A stretch of DNA of 64,000 nucleotides from G963668185 sp965237445 (lineage in GTDB: Bacteria; Chloroflexota; Dehalococcoidia; Lucifugimonadales; G963668185), in contig OZ250142.1 in assembly GCA_965237445.1 (NCBI GenBank), positions 62,001 to 126,000 of the forward strand, written 5' to 3'. Below are positions 43,701-52,712 of this stretch, piece by piece; the stretch's first letter is position 1; each line of letters begins with the position of its first letter. Made by a program: the position numbers and the translations under genes. Below the pieces are notes generated by a model, which was not told where the DNA came from, ran no database searches, and worked only from the letters and a program-made list of their open reading frames with translations.

Positions 43701-45185
43701 TTGGTTGCCACATTCAACAACTACATCGGAGGGCGCTGGGTCGCGTCAGAATCGGGAAACGTCTACCCGATTACAAATCCGGCCCATAAGTCCAAAATAC
43801 TAGGAGAGTTCCAGCGCTCCACTGCCGAGGACGCGCTGCGGGCGATTGCGGCAGCGCGCGATGCCAGCGAACTCTGGGCATCAACACCTGCCCCCGGCAG
43901 GGCGGCCGTGCTGTTTAAGGCATTGGAAGTGCTTTCACGCCGATCTGAGGAGTTGGCCGAGTCCATCACCGCTGAAGAAGGCAAGACACTGGCGGACGCC
44001 CGCGGGGAAGTTCGCAGGTCTATGAACATCGTTGAGTACGCCGCGGGCGAGGGCCGCAGGATGTTCGGCTACACTACCCCATCCGAACTTCCCGACACGG
44101 TGGCCTACACCGTGCGCAGGCCGCTCGGCGTGGTGGTCTTGATCACGCCATGGAACTTCCCTCTGGCCATCCCCGCATGGAAGCTGGCCCCTGCCTTGAT
44201 CTGTGGGAACACCGTGGTGCTCAAGCCGGCCTCCTCCACACCGATGACCGCCGTTAAGCTCGTCGAGTGCTTCGAGGAAGCGGGCCTGCCTCCCGGGGTC
44301 CTGAATCTCGTCACCGGCCCTGGCGCTTCCGTTGGCAACGCGCTGGTGGAAAGCCCGGACGTGAACGGCATCTCGTTCACCGGTTCAACGGAAATAGGGA
44401 CCGGAATCTACGCTGAAGGTGCTAGCCGGCTAAAGAAGGTTCAGTGCGAGATGGGAGGCAAGAACGCCGTCATCCTGCTTGCGGACGCTGACATGGACAA
44501 GGCGCTCGAAGGCATAATCCAGGGCGCCTTCGGCTCGACAGGCCAGCGCTGCACGGCTACGAGCCGGGTGATCGTGGAAGAGCCGGCTTACGACAGGTTC
44601 ATGGACGAGTTGATTGACAGGACCAGCAAACTCAAGATAGGCGACGGAATCGACCCGGCAGTCGACATGTCTCCCCTGGCCAGCCAGGCGCAGTTGGACA
44701 CGGTGACCGAGTACATAGGCATCGGGGCCGAGGAAGGTGCCACCCTTGCATACGGAGGCCGGATGCTGACGGGCGGAAACTTCGACGACGGCTACTACAT
44801 CGAGCCGACGATCTTTGCCGACGTTCAGCCTTCGATGCGCATCGCCCAGGAGGAGATTTTCGGGCCGGTCCTCACAGTGTTCAGGGCCCGCGACCTCGAC
44901 GAGGCATTGGATCTTGCCGACAACGTGAAGTTCGGCCTCTCATCTTCAATCTACACACGTGACGTGAGCGCCGCCTTCCGCTATGTCAACACTGTGGAGA
45001 CCGGCATGGTCCACGTGAACTCGCCCACTCTCGGCGGGGAGGTCCACCTACCGTTCGGGGGGATGAAGTCATCCGGCGTCGGACAGCGCGAACAGGGCAC
45101 CGAGGCCGTGGACTTCTTCACCGAGGTCGTCAGCGTCTACGTGGACTACGCAGGAGACCCGCGAGAACGGTCCCGCTTCATCTAA
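43701..45185 (+). CDS. NAD(P)-dependent aldehyde dehydrogenase
   Basis: 494 residues from the TTG at 43701, with CAGGAC upstream; no ATG lies before the conserved YIGGRWV start. Motifs: VLITPWNFPLAIPAWKLAPAL, LKPASSTPMTA, NGISFTGSTEIG, the catalytic glutamate in VQCEMGGKNAVI, the catalytic cysteine in GSTGQRCTATSR, and EEIFGPVLTV. The enzyme oxidises an aldehyde to the acid. The wording KKVQCEMGGKNAV resembles alpha-ketoglutaric semialdehyde dehydrogenases (KgsaDH), but substrate is inferred only. It is read alone and is convergent with the DUF2339 gene. Confidence 0.92.
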   Translation: MVATFNNYIGGRWVASESGNVYPITNPAHKSKILGEFQRSTAEDALRAIAAARDASELWASTPAPGRAAVLFKALEVLSRRSEELAESITAEEGKTLADARGEVRRSMNIVEYAAGEGRRMFGYTTPSELPDTVAYTVRRPLGVVVLITPWNFPLAIPAWKLAPALICGNTVVLKPASSTPMTAVKLVECFEEAGLPPGVLNLVTGPGASVGNALVESPDVNGISFTGSTEIGTGIYAEGASRLKKVQCEMGGKNAVILLADADMDKALEGIIQGAFGSTGQRCTATSRVIVEEPAYDRFMDELIDRTSKLKIGDGIDPAVDMSPLASQAQLDTVTEYIGIGAEEGATLAYGGRMLTGGNFDDGYYIEPTIFADVQPSMRIAQEEIFGPVLTVFRARDLDEALDLADNVKFGLSSSIYTRDVSAAFRYVNTVETGMVHVNSPTLGGEVHLPFGGMKSSGVGQREQGTEAVDFFTEVVSVYVDYAGDPRERSRFI

Positions 45186-45227
45186 GACGGCGCTCGCATA
45201 TTTCCAACTTCGGCAAGCATATGGTCG

Positions 45228-47573
45228 TTAACCGTTCGCCTCCCCCTGGCCGGCGGTCGCATCCTCTTCGAACAGGAATCCCCTGACAGCGTCGCTATAC
45301 CTCTGGTACAGGAAGCCCAGGATCAGCAGCATTAAGCCCACGCTCAAGAACGCTGCTACTCTGAATCCCTGCTCCAGGGCAAGCGAGTCGAACAGGAAGA
45401 GCTTCAATATGGGGACTGCCAGTAGTCCCAGGCTGCCCAGCCTGACAAACCGCCATCGCCCGACAATACCCGCGGCAAGCCCAACGCTGGCGTAGACCGC
45501 CCAGATGAGGCTCAATCCCAGACTCTTGGTATAGAAGGCCGCGTCGCCTGTCACGTCCACAATCCCGCTGTCCACCATCGCGATCCACTCTGCGCTCAAC
45601 ACCCAAAGCGTTAGGAAATTGGCGCCTATCGCCAGTGCGGGCACGAAGTACTGCGCTGGCAATGTGGTGTGGTCCCTGCGGTTCAAAGTAACGAGCACTA
45701 CCGCAAGATAGAGCGCGGCGACAACGGACGCGAAGGCCATCATCCTCAAATTCAGGATGGCCCTGAAGTCCGTCAGGTCGACTTGAGTGTCAAACCCGAG
45801 CAGGCGCACTGCCGCCGCGGCGAAAACCGCTGCACCCGCAATCCTAAGTTCGCCTATCCCGAACCGCACGGACATCCAGACCAGAGCAAGAGCCTCGACA
45901 GCCCATGAGAACGCAATCCAGGGGCCGTCAACCTGGACCGGCACCGCTACGGTTACAAACAGCGTCGCAGCCGCCAGAAGCGCAGGAAACAACTCGGATT
46001 CATATTCATTCAGCTGCCGTCTAGATTGCCGCACTCGGTACGCCGCCACAACGAAGCCTGCTATGACAAACACGTACGACGTCAGGTACGGGTTGTAGAA
46101 CGGCGTCAAATCGGCCTGAAGCGCCTCGGGCGTGTCGATGCCTAACAGCCAGACTGCTGACAGGGCGAACACGATCGAGCCTGCCACTCTGAGTTGTGGC
46201 CTCCTCAGCGTGAAAGAAAGCCAGAACAACACCGCACCCTCGACCGCCCAAGCCACGCTTATCCACGGCCCTCCCAGTTGCACCGGAATGGCCACCGTGA
46301 AGAACACGATCGCAATCCCCAGCGCCGTCAGGGTCAGATAGACGTTCTCTCTGCTCCTTCTGAAGGCCAACACTCCTACGCCGACATAGAAGAGCGCCAT
46401 CAGCAACGAGAACGTGCCCATCCACGACCTCAGTTCATCCCACAGCAAACCGTAGCTAATGCCGAAGTAGGCCAGGGCATTGACGATCATGAGGGTCTGA
46501 TCGAATGCTTCGGGGACGCGCTTCCAGATGACGTGGAACAGCGTTGTTGCGCCAACGAAGATGAGGAAGATGGCCGTGAGGCTTCCATGGGCAACTGCAA
46601 ACGATAGTTCGCCACCGGAGTCTTCGTACCATAGCCCGAACGACGCCAGCGATCCCAGGAGAGCCAGCAGCGTGAACCATCGCCAGTTGCGAATGGTGGA
46701 CAGCGCGAGCACCGCAAGATCCACGACCACCACGTACACCATCGTCTCGACACCGTCCAGGCCGCCCAATTCCAGCGGCTCAGGCTTGTCGCCGAATGCC
46801 CCAAGGACAAACGGTGCTGTGAATGCGCCGACGATGCCGATGACCGCGAGAGCCACAGCGTTGTACCGTATAGCGAGCGTGGCGGCCGTTGCGCTGATCC
46901 CGAACAGGAATCCCGTTGCCACGTATACGTTCAGGAACCCATAGAAGGAAAAGGCCGCAAAGATCGACAGGTACAGAACGGCGATACCACCGCCCGCCAG
47001 AGTCTGAGCGTAGACCATGTACCGCGTTCGCAGATACTCGGCCAGACCCAGTAAGGCTAAGCCACCGGCGATCCCCAGAGCCACTCGCCCACCCTCGCCG
47101 ATCCAATCGTTGTCGAACGCGAGCTTCAGGAAAAAGCCGACTCCAATGATAACCGCCAGAATGCCGACTCGAGCCAGCCAGTTGCCGCCCAGTATTAGTT
47201 CCCAGTCCACCTCGATCCGGTCCCAGGGCATGGTCTTTGGGGGAGCCGCCGGCATTGCGTCTGTTGCCGCTCCAGCGGGCTCGATGACTGTGCCACGCTG
47301 CCGCGCTTCCGATGGAGCGCGGCGGACAGGCGCGGACGTCGCAAGTGATCCCCGGCTGGCCAGGGAAGCATGAATCTCGTTGAACGCCGAGCTCAGACGT
47401 TCGACCTCCGCCTGAAGCTCGGACAGCGAGAGCTCCCTCCGGAAGTCCGCTGCGGGTTCCTCCGCACTTACACCAGTACCCTCTGCCGGCCCTGCGGTCG
47501 AAAGGGACGCACCGCAGTGAATACAGAAGCGGCTCGACTCCCTGTTGCTTCTACTGCAATTCGAACAGTTCAT
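45228..47573 (-). CDS. DUF2339 multi-span membrane protein with N-terminal zinc ribbon
   Basis: 781 residues. It begins with a zinc ribbon: MNCSNCSRSNRESSRFCIHC (two CxxC pairs). A charged helical segment follows (residues 45-75, LSLSELQAEVERLSSAFNEI). From about residue 130 (WELILGGNWLARVGILAVIIG) there are roughly 20 or more hydrophobic helices, the layout of DUF2339. The repeated PVQLGGPWISVAWAVEGAVL and PVQVDGPWIAFSWAVEALAL show an internal duplication. Function is unknown. It is followed upstream on the same strand by an RDD protein that carries the same type of zinc ribbon. Confidence 0.9.
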   Translation of the reverse strand: MNCSNCSRSNRESSRFCIHCGASLSTAGPAEGTGVSAEEPAADFRRELSLSELQAEVERLSSAFNEIHASLASRGSLATSAPVRRAPSEARQRGTVIEPAGAATDAMPAAPPKTMPWDRIEVDWELILGGNWLARVGILAVIIGVGFFLKLAFDNDWIGEGGRVALGIAGGLALLGLAEYLRTRYMVYAQTLAGGGIAVLYLSIFAAFSFYGFLNVYVATGFLFGISATAATLAIRYNAVALAVIGIVGAFTAPFVLGAFGDKPEPLELGGLDGVETMVYVVVVDLAVLALSTIRNWRWFTLLALLGSLASFGLWYEDSGGELSFAVAHGSLTAIFLIFVGATTLFHVIWKRVPEAFDQTLMIVNALAYFGISYGLLWDELRSWMGTFSLLMALFYVGVGVLAFRRSRENVYLTLTALGIAIVFFTVAIPVQLGGPWISVAWAVEGAVLFWLSFTLRRPQLRVAGSIVFALSAVWLLGIDTPEALQADLTPFYNPYLTSYVFVIAGFVVAAYRVRQSRRQLNEYESELFPALLAAATLFVTVAVPVQVDGPWIAFSWAVEALALVWMSVRFGIGELRIAGAAVFAAAAVRLLGFDTQVDLTDFRAILNLRMMAFASVVAALYLAVVLVTLNRRDHTTLPAQYFVPALAIGANFLTLWVLSAEWIAMVDSGIVDVTGDAAFYTKSLGLSLIWAVYASVGLAAGIVGRWRFVRLGSLGLLAVPILKLFLFDSLALEQGFRVAAFLSVGLMLLILGFLYQRYSDAVRGFLFEEDATAGQGEANG

Positions 47574-47623
47574 TAGCAGTTACCACCAGACTGAAGCCAT
47601 GTACCCACATCAGCCTTCACTTG

Positions 47624-48154
47624 CTATGCGGTCCTAATCACCCGTGTTCCGGCCATGACATCGTGCCACCCTTGCTTCTCACGGCTCCACGCAATCCACA
47701 GAAAGCCCAGGAAGAGCGCGATGGCCGAAACGAACTTGCCAATCACTTCACGAAGAAGAGCGTATCCGAGCCCCGGCACGTTGCCGTCTTGGCGCACTAC
47801 CTTCATGCCCAAAGCCAACTTGCCCACCGTGCGGCCATAGATTCCGGTCGATAGCACGTAGTACAGCGGAGTTACCAGCACGAGCCACTCACCGTTTCTG
47901 AGGGCACCATAGACCGCCACATCGGCGACCTCAATGCCGAACCGAAACAGTGCCATGCCAAGCCCGACGACCACGACGTCTATAATCCAAGCAAGAAGTC
48001 GTATCCAGAATCCCGCATATTCTGTCCCTACCGCGTTCGGGTCGTGCGCTTGAGAGATCTGATCGTCTGCCGCCGTAACTTCCAGGCGAGCGCCGCAGTC
48101 AGCGCAGAAGCTGGCAGCACCTTCGGCTCTCTGTCCACAGTTAGAGCAGAACAT
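47624..48154 (-). CDS. RDD-family membrane protein with N-terminal zinc ribbon
   Basis: 176 residues from ATG 48154; the frame extends further upstream without a ribosome site. MFCSNCGQRAEGAASFCADC is a zinc ribbon almost the same as that of the next gene. After a linker, the RDD core has AGFWIRLLAWIIDVVVVG with the R and D residues that name the family, YGRTVGKLALGMKVV, and WHDVMAGTRVI. About four hydrophobic helices are visible. RDD proteins may be ion antiporters or structural membrane proteins; the role is not settled. It probably shares a transcript with the DUF2339 gene 50 bp downstream. Confidence 0.85.
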   Translation of the reverse strand: MFCSNCGQRAEGAASFCADCGARLEVTAADDQISQAHDPNAVGTEYAGFWIRLLAWIIDVVVVGLGMALFRFGIEVADVAVYGALRNGEWLVLVTPLYYVLSTGIYGRTVGKLALGMKVVRQDGNVPGLGYALLREVIGKFVSAIALFLGFLWIAWSREKQGWHDVMAGTRVIRTA

Positions 48155-48342
48155 GGCTTCGTGGTGTGTGGAGCCTGTGTAGTGCAGCGATGGCTCCCTA
48201 CCGCGCACGGTACCTTCCATCGGGTTGCACCGCAAGGCGACGCTAACCCGCATTGACCCACACAACGTCAACTCCTCGTGAGCTTTGCCGAGTTCCAGAG
48301 TGGGTATAGTCCCTGTTGTGATTGCATTGGACGATTGAGGAC

Positions 48343-48615
48343 ATGTACCCTTCACTGGCACTCATGAATCTCTCCTTGACCACGTTAATTGAGCATCCGG
48401 CCACTTGGGCCGCCGCGGCTTTCATCGTGGGCCTTGCGCTTGGTGTCAACCTAGCGTCGGTCTGGCTGATGGCGCTCGGTCTCGCGGCGTTCGTCTTCCA
48501 CATGTGGCGATTGTCGCCCCCCGAGCACAGCACCGAGGGCATGCGATTCGCGGCCTGTCCGCTTTTGCTGGTGGGCTGGATTGCGGGCTTCGTCGTCCAT
48601 GGCCTCGCCTTCTGA
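48343..48615 (+). CDS. Small membrane protein
   Basis: 90 residues from ATG 48343, or 83 from ATG 48364. Two hydrophobic helices, around LIEHPATWAAAAFIVGLALG / VNLASVWLMALGLAAF and LLLVGWIAGFVVHGLAF, are separated by a short polar loop. I recognise no family. Its stop lies within the start region of the LutA-like gene, so it may be the first gene of that operon. Coding status rests on the open frame and the hydrophobic pattern only. Confidence 0.45.
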   Translation: MYPSLALMNLSLTTLIEHPATWAAAAFIVGLALGVNLASVWLMALGLAAFVFHMWRLSPPEHSTEGMRFAACPLLLVGWIAGFVVHGLAF

Positions 48616-49426
48616 GGAGGGGTATCCCACGCCCCAACCGCACAAAGAGAGCCGGCACACCCGCCCGGAGTTAGTTACAGCGTCTCTCTTCGTGACCTGC
48701 ATCGTTGACCAGTTCTACCCGGACGTAGGCGAGAGCACTGTACGCTTGTTGCGCAGGCTTGGAGTGGACGTGGACTTCCCCGAGTTGCAGACCTGTTGTG
48801 GCCAGCCCGCCTATAACGCGGGATTCACCCAAATGGCGGCAGAGGCCGCCCGCGGAATGCTGAATGCGTTCAGTGGGGAGAGATACATAGTGGCTCCATC
48901 GGGTTCGTGTGCTGCCATGGTCAAGGTCTTTTATCCTGAATTGCTAAAGGACGACCCCAAGGATCTGGCCGAAGCGCGGAATCTCGCCGACCGCACTTAC
49001 GAGCTTTCCCAGTTCATCGTCGATGTGCTGGGACTACCAGCGCACTCCCAGCCAAAGCCTCTCCCATCAACGGACAAAGGGTTGAAGGTGACGTATCACG
49101 AAGGCTGTCATCTGCGCCGCGAGTTGGGGGCTGTAACGCAACCGCGAGAACTCATACGCTCCCTGCCTGGGGTCGAGCTAGCCGAGATGGAGTACCCCGA
49201 CGAGTGCTGCGGGTTTGGGGGCACGTTCTCTGTCAAGTTCGCGGACATCTCCGGAGCCATGCTCGCAGACAAGCTGGACCGGATCGAGGCAACGGGAGCG
49301 GATGCGGTGGTGGCCTGCGACAGCAGTTGCCTGATGCAGATCGAAGGGGGCCTGCGAAAGCGCGGGGCACCAGTACGAGCCCTGCATATCGCGGAACTCA
49401 TCGACTCACGCGCTGCGTTCGAGTGA
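48599..49426 (+). CDS. lutA: LutA-type (Fe-S)-binding oxidoreductase subunit (CCG domain)
   Basis: 275 residues from ATG 48599. Two cysteine-rich CCG modules, LQTCCGQPAYNAG (about residue 65) and PDECCGFGGTFSVK (about residue 202), with single cysteines in SGSCAAM and HEGCHLRR, match the LutA/YkgE/GlpC pattern that binds non-cubane Fe-S clusters. It is the first of three genes (LutA, LutB, LutC) that together oxidise L-lactate to pyruvate. A GAGGAGG at 48612-48618 might serve a later start, but no suitable codon follows. lutB begins 22 bp after its stop. Complex and reaction are inferred from family. Confidence 0.9.
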   Translation: MASPSEEGYPTPQPHKESRHTRPELVTASLFVTCIVDQFYPDVGESTVRLLRRLGVDVDFPELQTCCGQPAYNAGFTQMAAEAARGMLNAFSGERYIVAPSGSCAAMVKVFYPELLKDDPKDLAEARNLADRTYELSQFIVDVLGLPAHSQPKPLPSTDKGLKVTYHEGCHLRRELGAVTQPRELIRSLPGVELAEMEYPDECCGFGGTFSVKFADISGAMLADKLDRIEATGADAVVACDSSCLMQIEGGLRKRGAPVRALHIAELIDSRAAFE

Positions 49427-49448
49427 GCACGGCAGGCGCGACGGTCCC

Positions 49449-50897
49449 ATGATCCCTAACGCGCAGCAGTTCAAACGCAAGTCGGCCGAAGCTCTTGCGG
49501 ACAAGCCGATCCAGGCGAACCTTCGCGGCCTCTATTCCGGCTTCCACCAGGCCCGATTGGCAGCAGGACAGGCCACGCCGGACTGGGAGGAGATGCGCGA
49601 CAGGGGCCGCGAGATCAAGACTCACACGATCAGGCATCTCGATCACTACCTGGAGGAGATGGCGGACAACGTGGAACGGTCGGGCGGCAGGGTCTTTTTC
49701 GCCCACGATGCCGAGTCTGCCAACCGCTACGTTGTGGACCTTGCCCGGTCCATTGGGGCGCAGACCGTCATCAAGAGCAAGTCGATGGTCTCGGAAGAGA
49801 CCGGCCTCGGCGCTCAACTGGAAGCGGCCGGCATCGAGGCCGTGGAGACGGACCTTGGCGAGTACATCATCCAGCTAGCCGACGAGAGCCCGTTCCACAT
49901 CATAGCTCCGGCCATTCACAAGTCCAGGCAGGAGGTCGCAGACCTGTTTCATGACAGGTTCGGCTCCCCTCGAGACCAGGACCGGGAAGAGCTCATGGCC
50001 GAGGCCAGGGAGCGGCTGCGCGATGCGTTCGCCCGGGCCGAGATGAGCGTCACTGGCGGCAACTTCATGGTGGCAGATACGGGTACGCTGGCGCTGGTTA
50101 CCAACGAGGGCAACGGCAGGATGTGCACCTCGATGCCGCGTGTCCACGTCGCCATGGTGGGGATGGAGAAGGTCATTCCCTCGATGGCCGATCTCGGCAT
50201 GTTCCTGAAGTTGCTGATCAGGTCGGCCACGGGTCAGAGGCCGTTGAGTAGCTACGTCACACTCGTCAGCGGGCCGCGCTCGGAGGAAGAAGAGGACGGG
50301 CCGGAGGAGTTTCATCTCGTCATTGTGGACAACGGGCGGTCGAAGCTGCTGGCTGATCCCGAACTGCGGGAAGCGCTGAACTGCCTGAAGTGCGGCGCGT
50401 GCCTGAACGCCTGCCCGGTGTACCGGAAGGTTGGCGGCCACGCATACGGCTGGGTGTACGGCGGCCCCATAGGCGCTGTCCTGACGCCTGCCATGACCGG
50501 GCTTGCCGAGGCTCGCGACCTGCCATACGCCTCCAGTCTGTGCGGCGCATGCCGGGAGGCCTGCCCGGTGCGAATCGACATTCCGCGAATGCTGCTGCAC
50601 CTCCGCCAGCAGATCGCGGAAGGCGACGCGGATACAGGCCGATCGAAGGCCCCGCTCTTAGAGAGGCTTGCCTTTCGGCTCTGGAGCGCGACGGTGCGAG
50701 CTCCCAGCGCCATGCGGCTGGCGGGCGCGCTGGGGCGGTTCCTCCAACTGCCTCTGCGCCGGCGAGGTACGCTTCGCTGGCTCCCTCCGCCGCTCGGAGG
50801 CTGGACAAAGCACAGGCACTTCCCCGCGCTTGCCTCGAAGTCGTTCAGAGACAGATGGAACGACGGCCTCGCCGACTCCAAGAAGGACCGCGAATAG
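49449..50897 (+). CDS. lutB: LutB-type iron-sulfur protein (LUD domain plus two 4Fe-4S motifs)
   Basis: 482 residues. The LUD domain spans about residues 60-300: VIKSKSMVSEETGLGAQLEA, VETDLGEYIIQL, SVTGGNFMVADTGTLALVTN, and GMEKVIPSM. Two 4Fe-4S clusters follow: CLKCGACLNACPVY (about residue 315) and CGACREACPVRID (about 360). This is the standard LutB layout and length. It would pass electrons within the lactate-oxidising complex. It lies 22 bp after lutA, and lutC starts 2 bp after its stop. Confidence 0.93.
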   Translation: MIPNAQQFKRKSAEALADKPIQANLRGLYSGFHQARLAAGQATPDWEEMRDRGREIKTHTIRHLDHYLEEMADNVERSGGRVFFAHDAESANRYVVDLARSIGAQTVIKSKSMVSEETGLGAQLEAAGIEAVETDLGEYIIQLADESPFHIIAPAIHKSRQEVADLFHDRFGSPRDQDREELMAEARERLRDAFARAEMSVTGGNFMVADTGTLALVTNEGNGRMCTSMPRVHVAMVGMEKVIPSMADLGMFLKLLIRSATGQRPLSSYVTLVSGPRSEEEEDGPEEFHLVIVDNGRSKLLADPELREALNCLKCGACLNACPVYRKVGGHAYGWVYGGPIGAVLTPAMTGLAEARDLPYASSLCGACREACPVRIDIPRMLLHLRQQIAEGDADTGRSKAPLLERLAFRLWSATVRAPSAMRLAGALGRFLQLPLRRRGTLRWLPPPLGGWTKHRHFPALASKSFRDRWNDGLADSKKDRE

Positions 50898-50899
50898 CC

Positions 50900-51631
50900 G
50901 TGGACGCAGCCGACGGGAACCGCGCCGAGTTCCTGTCCTCCGTTCGCGCGGCGCTCGGCCGACCTCGCAAGCAACTGCCAGAGGCCGCCCCGAAAGGCAT
51001 TCAGCATGCGGCCCCGGAGACGGGGACTCGGAGCGATCTACTCGACCTGCTGGCGCTCATGGCAGTCGAAACGGGCTGGACTGTGTTTCGCGCCGCGTCT
51101 CCGGAGGAAGCGGCCGGATACGTGGCGGACGCCGCGACAAGACTTGGGGACGGCCTCGTGGTGACCTCGGCGCATCCAGTGCTGCGGGACATCGGCATGA
51201 CGGCGGCGGTCGAGAGTGCGGGCGCGGCGTGCGAGGTGATTGCCGTTGGTGACGTTTCTTCAAACGACGAGGCGGAAGATCGACGTCAGGGCCTTCGTCA
51301 CCGAGCGCTGGAGGCCGGCATGGGCGTTTCGGCCGCCGACTACGCGATTGCGGAGACCGGGTCGTGCGTCGTGCTGCCGGGCGCAGGGGTGAGCCGCCTG
51401 GTGTCGCTGTTGCCGCCGGTGTACGTGGCACTGGTCGAGCCGGGCCGCGTGCTGCCGAGTCTCGATGCTCTGTTCGCTTTGCTAGGACCGGCACTCGCGG
51501 AAGGCGCGGCGAGCAGGTACGCCGGCATCATCACCGGACCAAGCCGATCGGCAGACATCGAGCAGACCGTGACCGTCGGCGTTCACGGGCCGGGTGAGGT
51601 CCACATGGTGCTTCTCGACTACCTCGCCTGA
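50900..51631 (+). CDS. lutC: LutC-type LUD-domain protein
   Basis: 243 residues from GTG 50900, with AAGGA upstream. LUD motifs: GDGLVVTSAHPVLRD, GVSAADYAIAETGSCVVLPG, RLVSLLPPVYVALVEPGRVL, and ITGPSRSADIEQTVTVGVHG followed by PGEVHMVLLD. The ending GPSRTADIE.....GVHGP is the hallmark of LutC. It is the third member of the lactate utilisation set. The upstream stop is 2 bp away, so translation is coupled. Confidence 0.93.
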   Translation: MDAADGNRAEFLSSVRAALGRPRKQLPEAAPKGIQHAAPETGTRSDLLDLLALMAVETGWTVFRAASPEEAAGYVADAATRLGDGLVVTSAHPVLRDIGMTAAVESAGAACEVIAVGDVSSNDEAEDRRQGLRHRALEAGMGVSAADYAIAETGSCVVLPGAGVSRLVSLLPPVYVALVEPGRVLPSLDALFALLGPALAEGAASRYAGIITGPSRSADIEQTVTVGVHGPGEVHMVLLDYLA

Positions 51632-51990
51632 GCAAGGTCAGAGGCCCAATCTCGAAAAAAGTGTTCCATTATGTTCCGTTTTGTTCCATTTCGTAGCTGG
51701 GAGCAGGTGAAAGTCGGGGCCTCAACAGAACACCTTTGGAACCTAAACGGGGCCGTTTCGGGGCATTTTGGAACACAAATGGAACACGGGGCCGGGAAGC
51801 GGGGATTGGGGCGAACCGAGGGCTCCGACCGCGCACCGGCTTGCTGGTGGTATGCGTTTTGTTATGCATACATGGATGTTAGCACACCAGTTCTCTGCAG
51901 GCAAGCGTTCGCTCCAACTTTGCCGCGACGCGGGCATGGCCATCGGCTGGCAGGCACAAGAACGATCTGATGCGCTTGGGATGTCAGTGA
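51632..51990. repeat. Intergenic region with 10-bp tandem and inverted GTTCC repeats
   Basis: Three adjacent 10-mers GTGTTCCATT, ATGTTCCGTT, TTGTTCCATT (51661-51690) are followed by TTTGGAACC (51735-51743) and TTTTGGAACAC, then AATGGAACAC (51778-51787), which is the exact reverse complement of the first unit. AAACGGGGCCGTTT (51746-51759) is a small palindrome. No gene is seen. The cluster could be an operator array or a folded RNA 3' of lutC. Confidence 0.55.
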
Positions 51991-52578
51991 TCAGGCCAAG
52001 GGGCGATGCCCAATGGAATCCCTGACTCTCCTGACGATAGCGGCGTAGTTGACCGCCGCGAAGTCTGTGGTATCGATACTGACGAGTCCTGATCCTGACG
52101 TAAGCGGGCCGTAGGTGTGGAAACGATCGCGCAGTGCACCCATGTGGTCTTCCATGCTCATACCCGATATGTGTCCGCTGTGTCTTTCTTGGGAGGCCTG
52201 CCGGCGCTTGTATCGGCGGAGCGCGGTATTCTTGTCCGTGTGGCAATGCAGTTCCAAGATGTCGAAGGCGAACTGTTGCTTGAAACGGCCCAGCCATTCC
52301 GTATCGAACTCAGGCTGGAAGGCTGCCTCGACGACGATCGACTGATTGGCCTCGAGGTGTGACTGAATCAGAACACGCACAAGCGCGAATGCTGCCGCTC
52401 CCAGCTTCATAGACCATTCGCGGTCACCTTGGCCCAACGTGTCGAAGAGGCTTTCTTTGATGGCATCCTTTTCGATCACGACAACTGGCAACTCATCAGC
52501 CAATCGCTGTGCCAGAAACGTCTTGCCCGCGCCAGCCGCACCCGATATCAGTACCAGCGTCGGCCTAGATGCCACCAT
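51991..52578 (-). CDS. P-loop kinase/ATPase (zeta-toxin/AAA_33-like)
   Basis: About 195 residues. Walker A: LVLISGAAGAGKTFLAQRLA (residues 9-28). It is followed by VVVIEKDAIKESLFDTLG, a substrate-binding aspartate pattern, and SIVVEAAFQPEFD. The C-terminal half has ILELHCHTDKNTALRRYKRR, an Arg-rich lid. This is the AAA_33/zeta-like fold that phosphorylates small substrates. GGAGG sits at 52583-52587, a few bases before three possible starts (GTG 52581, ATG 52578, GTG 52575); spacing is short for the first two. No antitoxin is adjacent, so a toxin role is not claimed. Confidence 0.8.
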   Translation of the reverse strand: MVASRPTLVLISGAAGAGKTFLAQRLADELPVVVIEKDAIKESLFDTLGQGDREWSMKLGAAAFALVRVLIQSHLEANQSIVVEAAFQPEFDTEWLGRFKQQFAFDILELHCHTDKNTALRRYKRRQASQERHSGHISGMSMEDHMGALRDRFHTYGPLTSGSGLVSIDTTDFAAVNYAAIVRRVRDSIGHRPLA

Positions 52579-52712
52579 CACCTCCGCTCATTGTGGTCGA
52601 TAGTTCGTTGGAAGAGGGCGTTCATCCCGGGAATCCCTTCGAGGGACAATGGGGAGGCTCTCGGCTTCGCCCGAAGAGACAAGAGGCGGTGCGCCGTTGC
52701 CTCGGAACCTCT

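Noticed and set aside
51991..52578. Zeta-type toxin
   Set aside because: The fold fits zeta-like kinases but there is no antitoxin gene next to it; many such kinases are metabolic.
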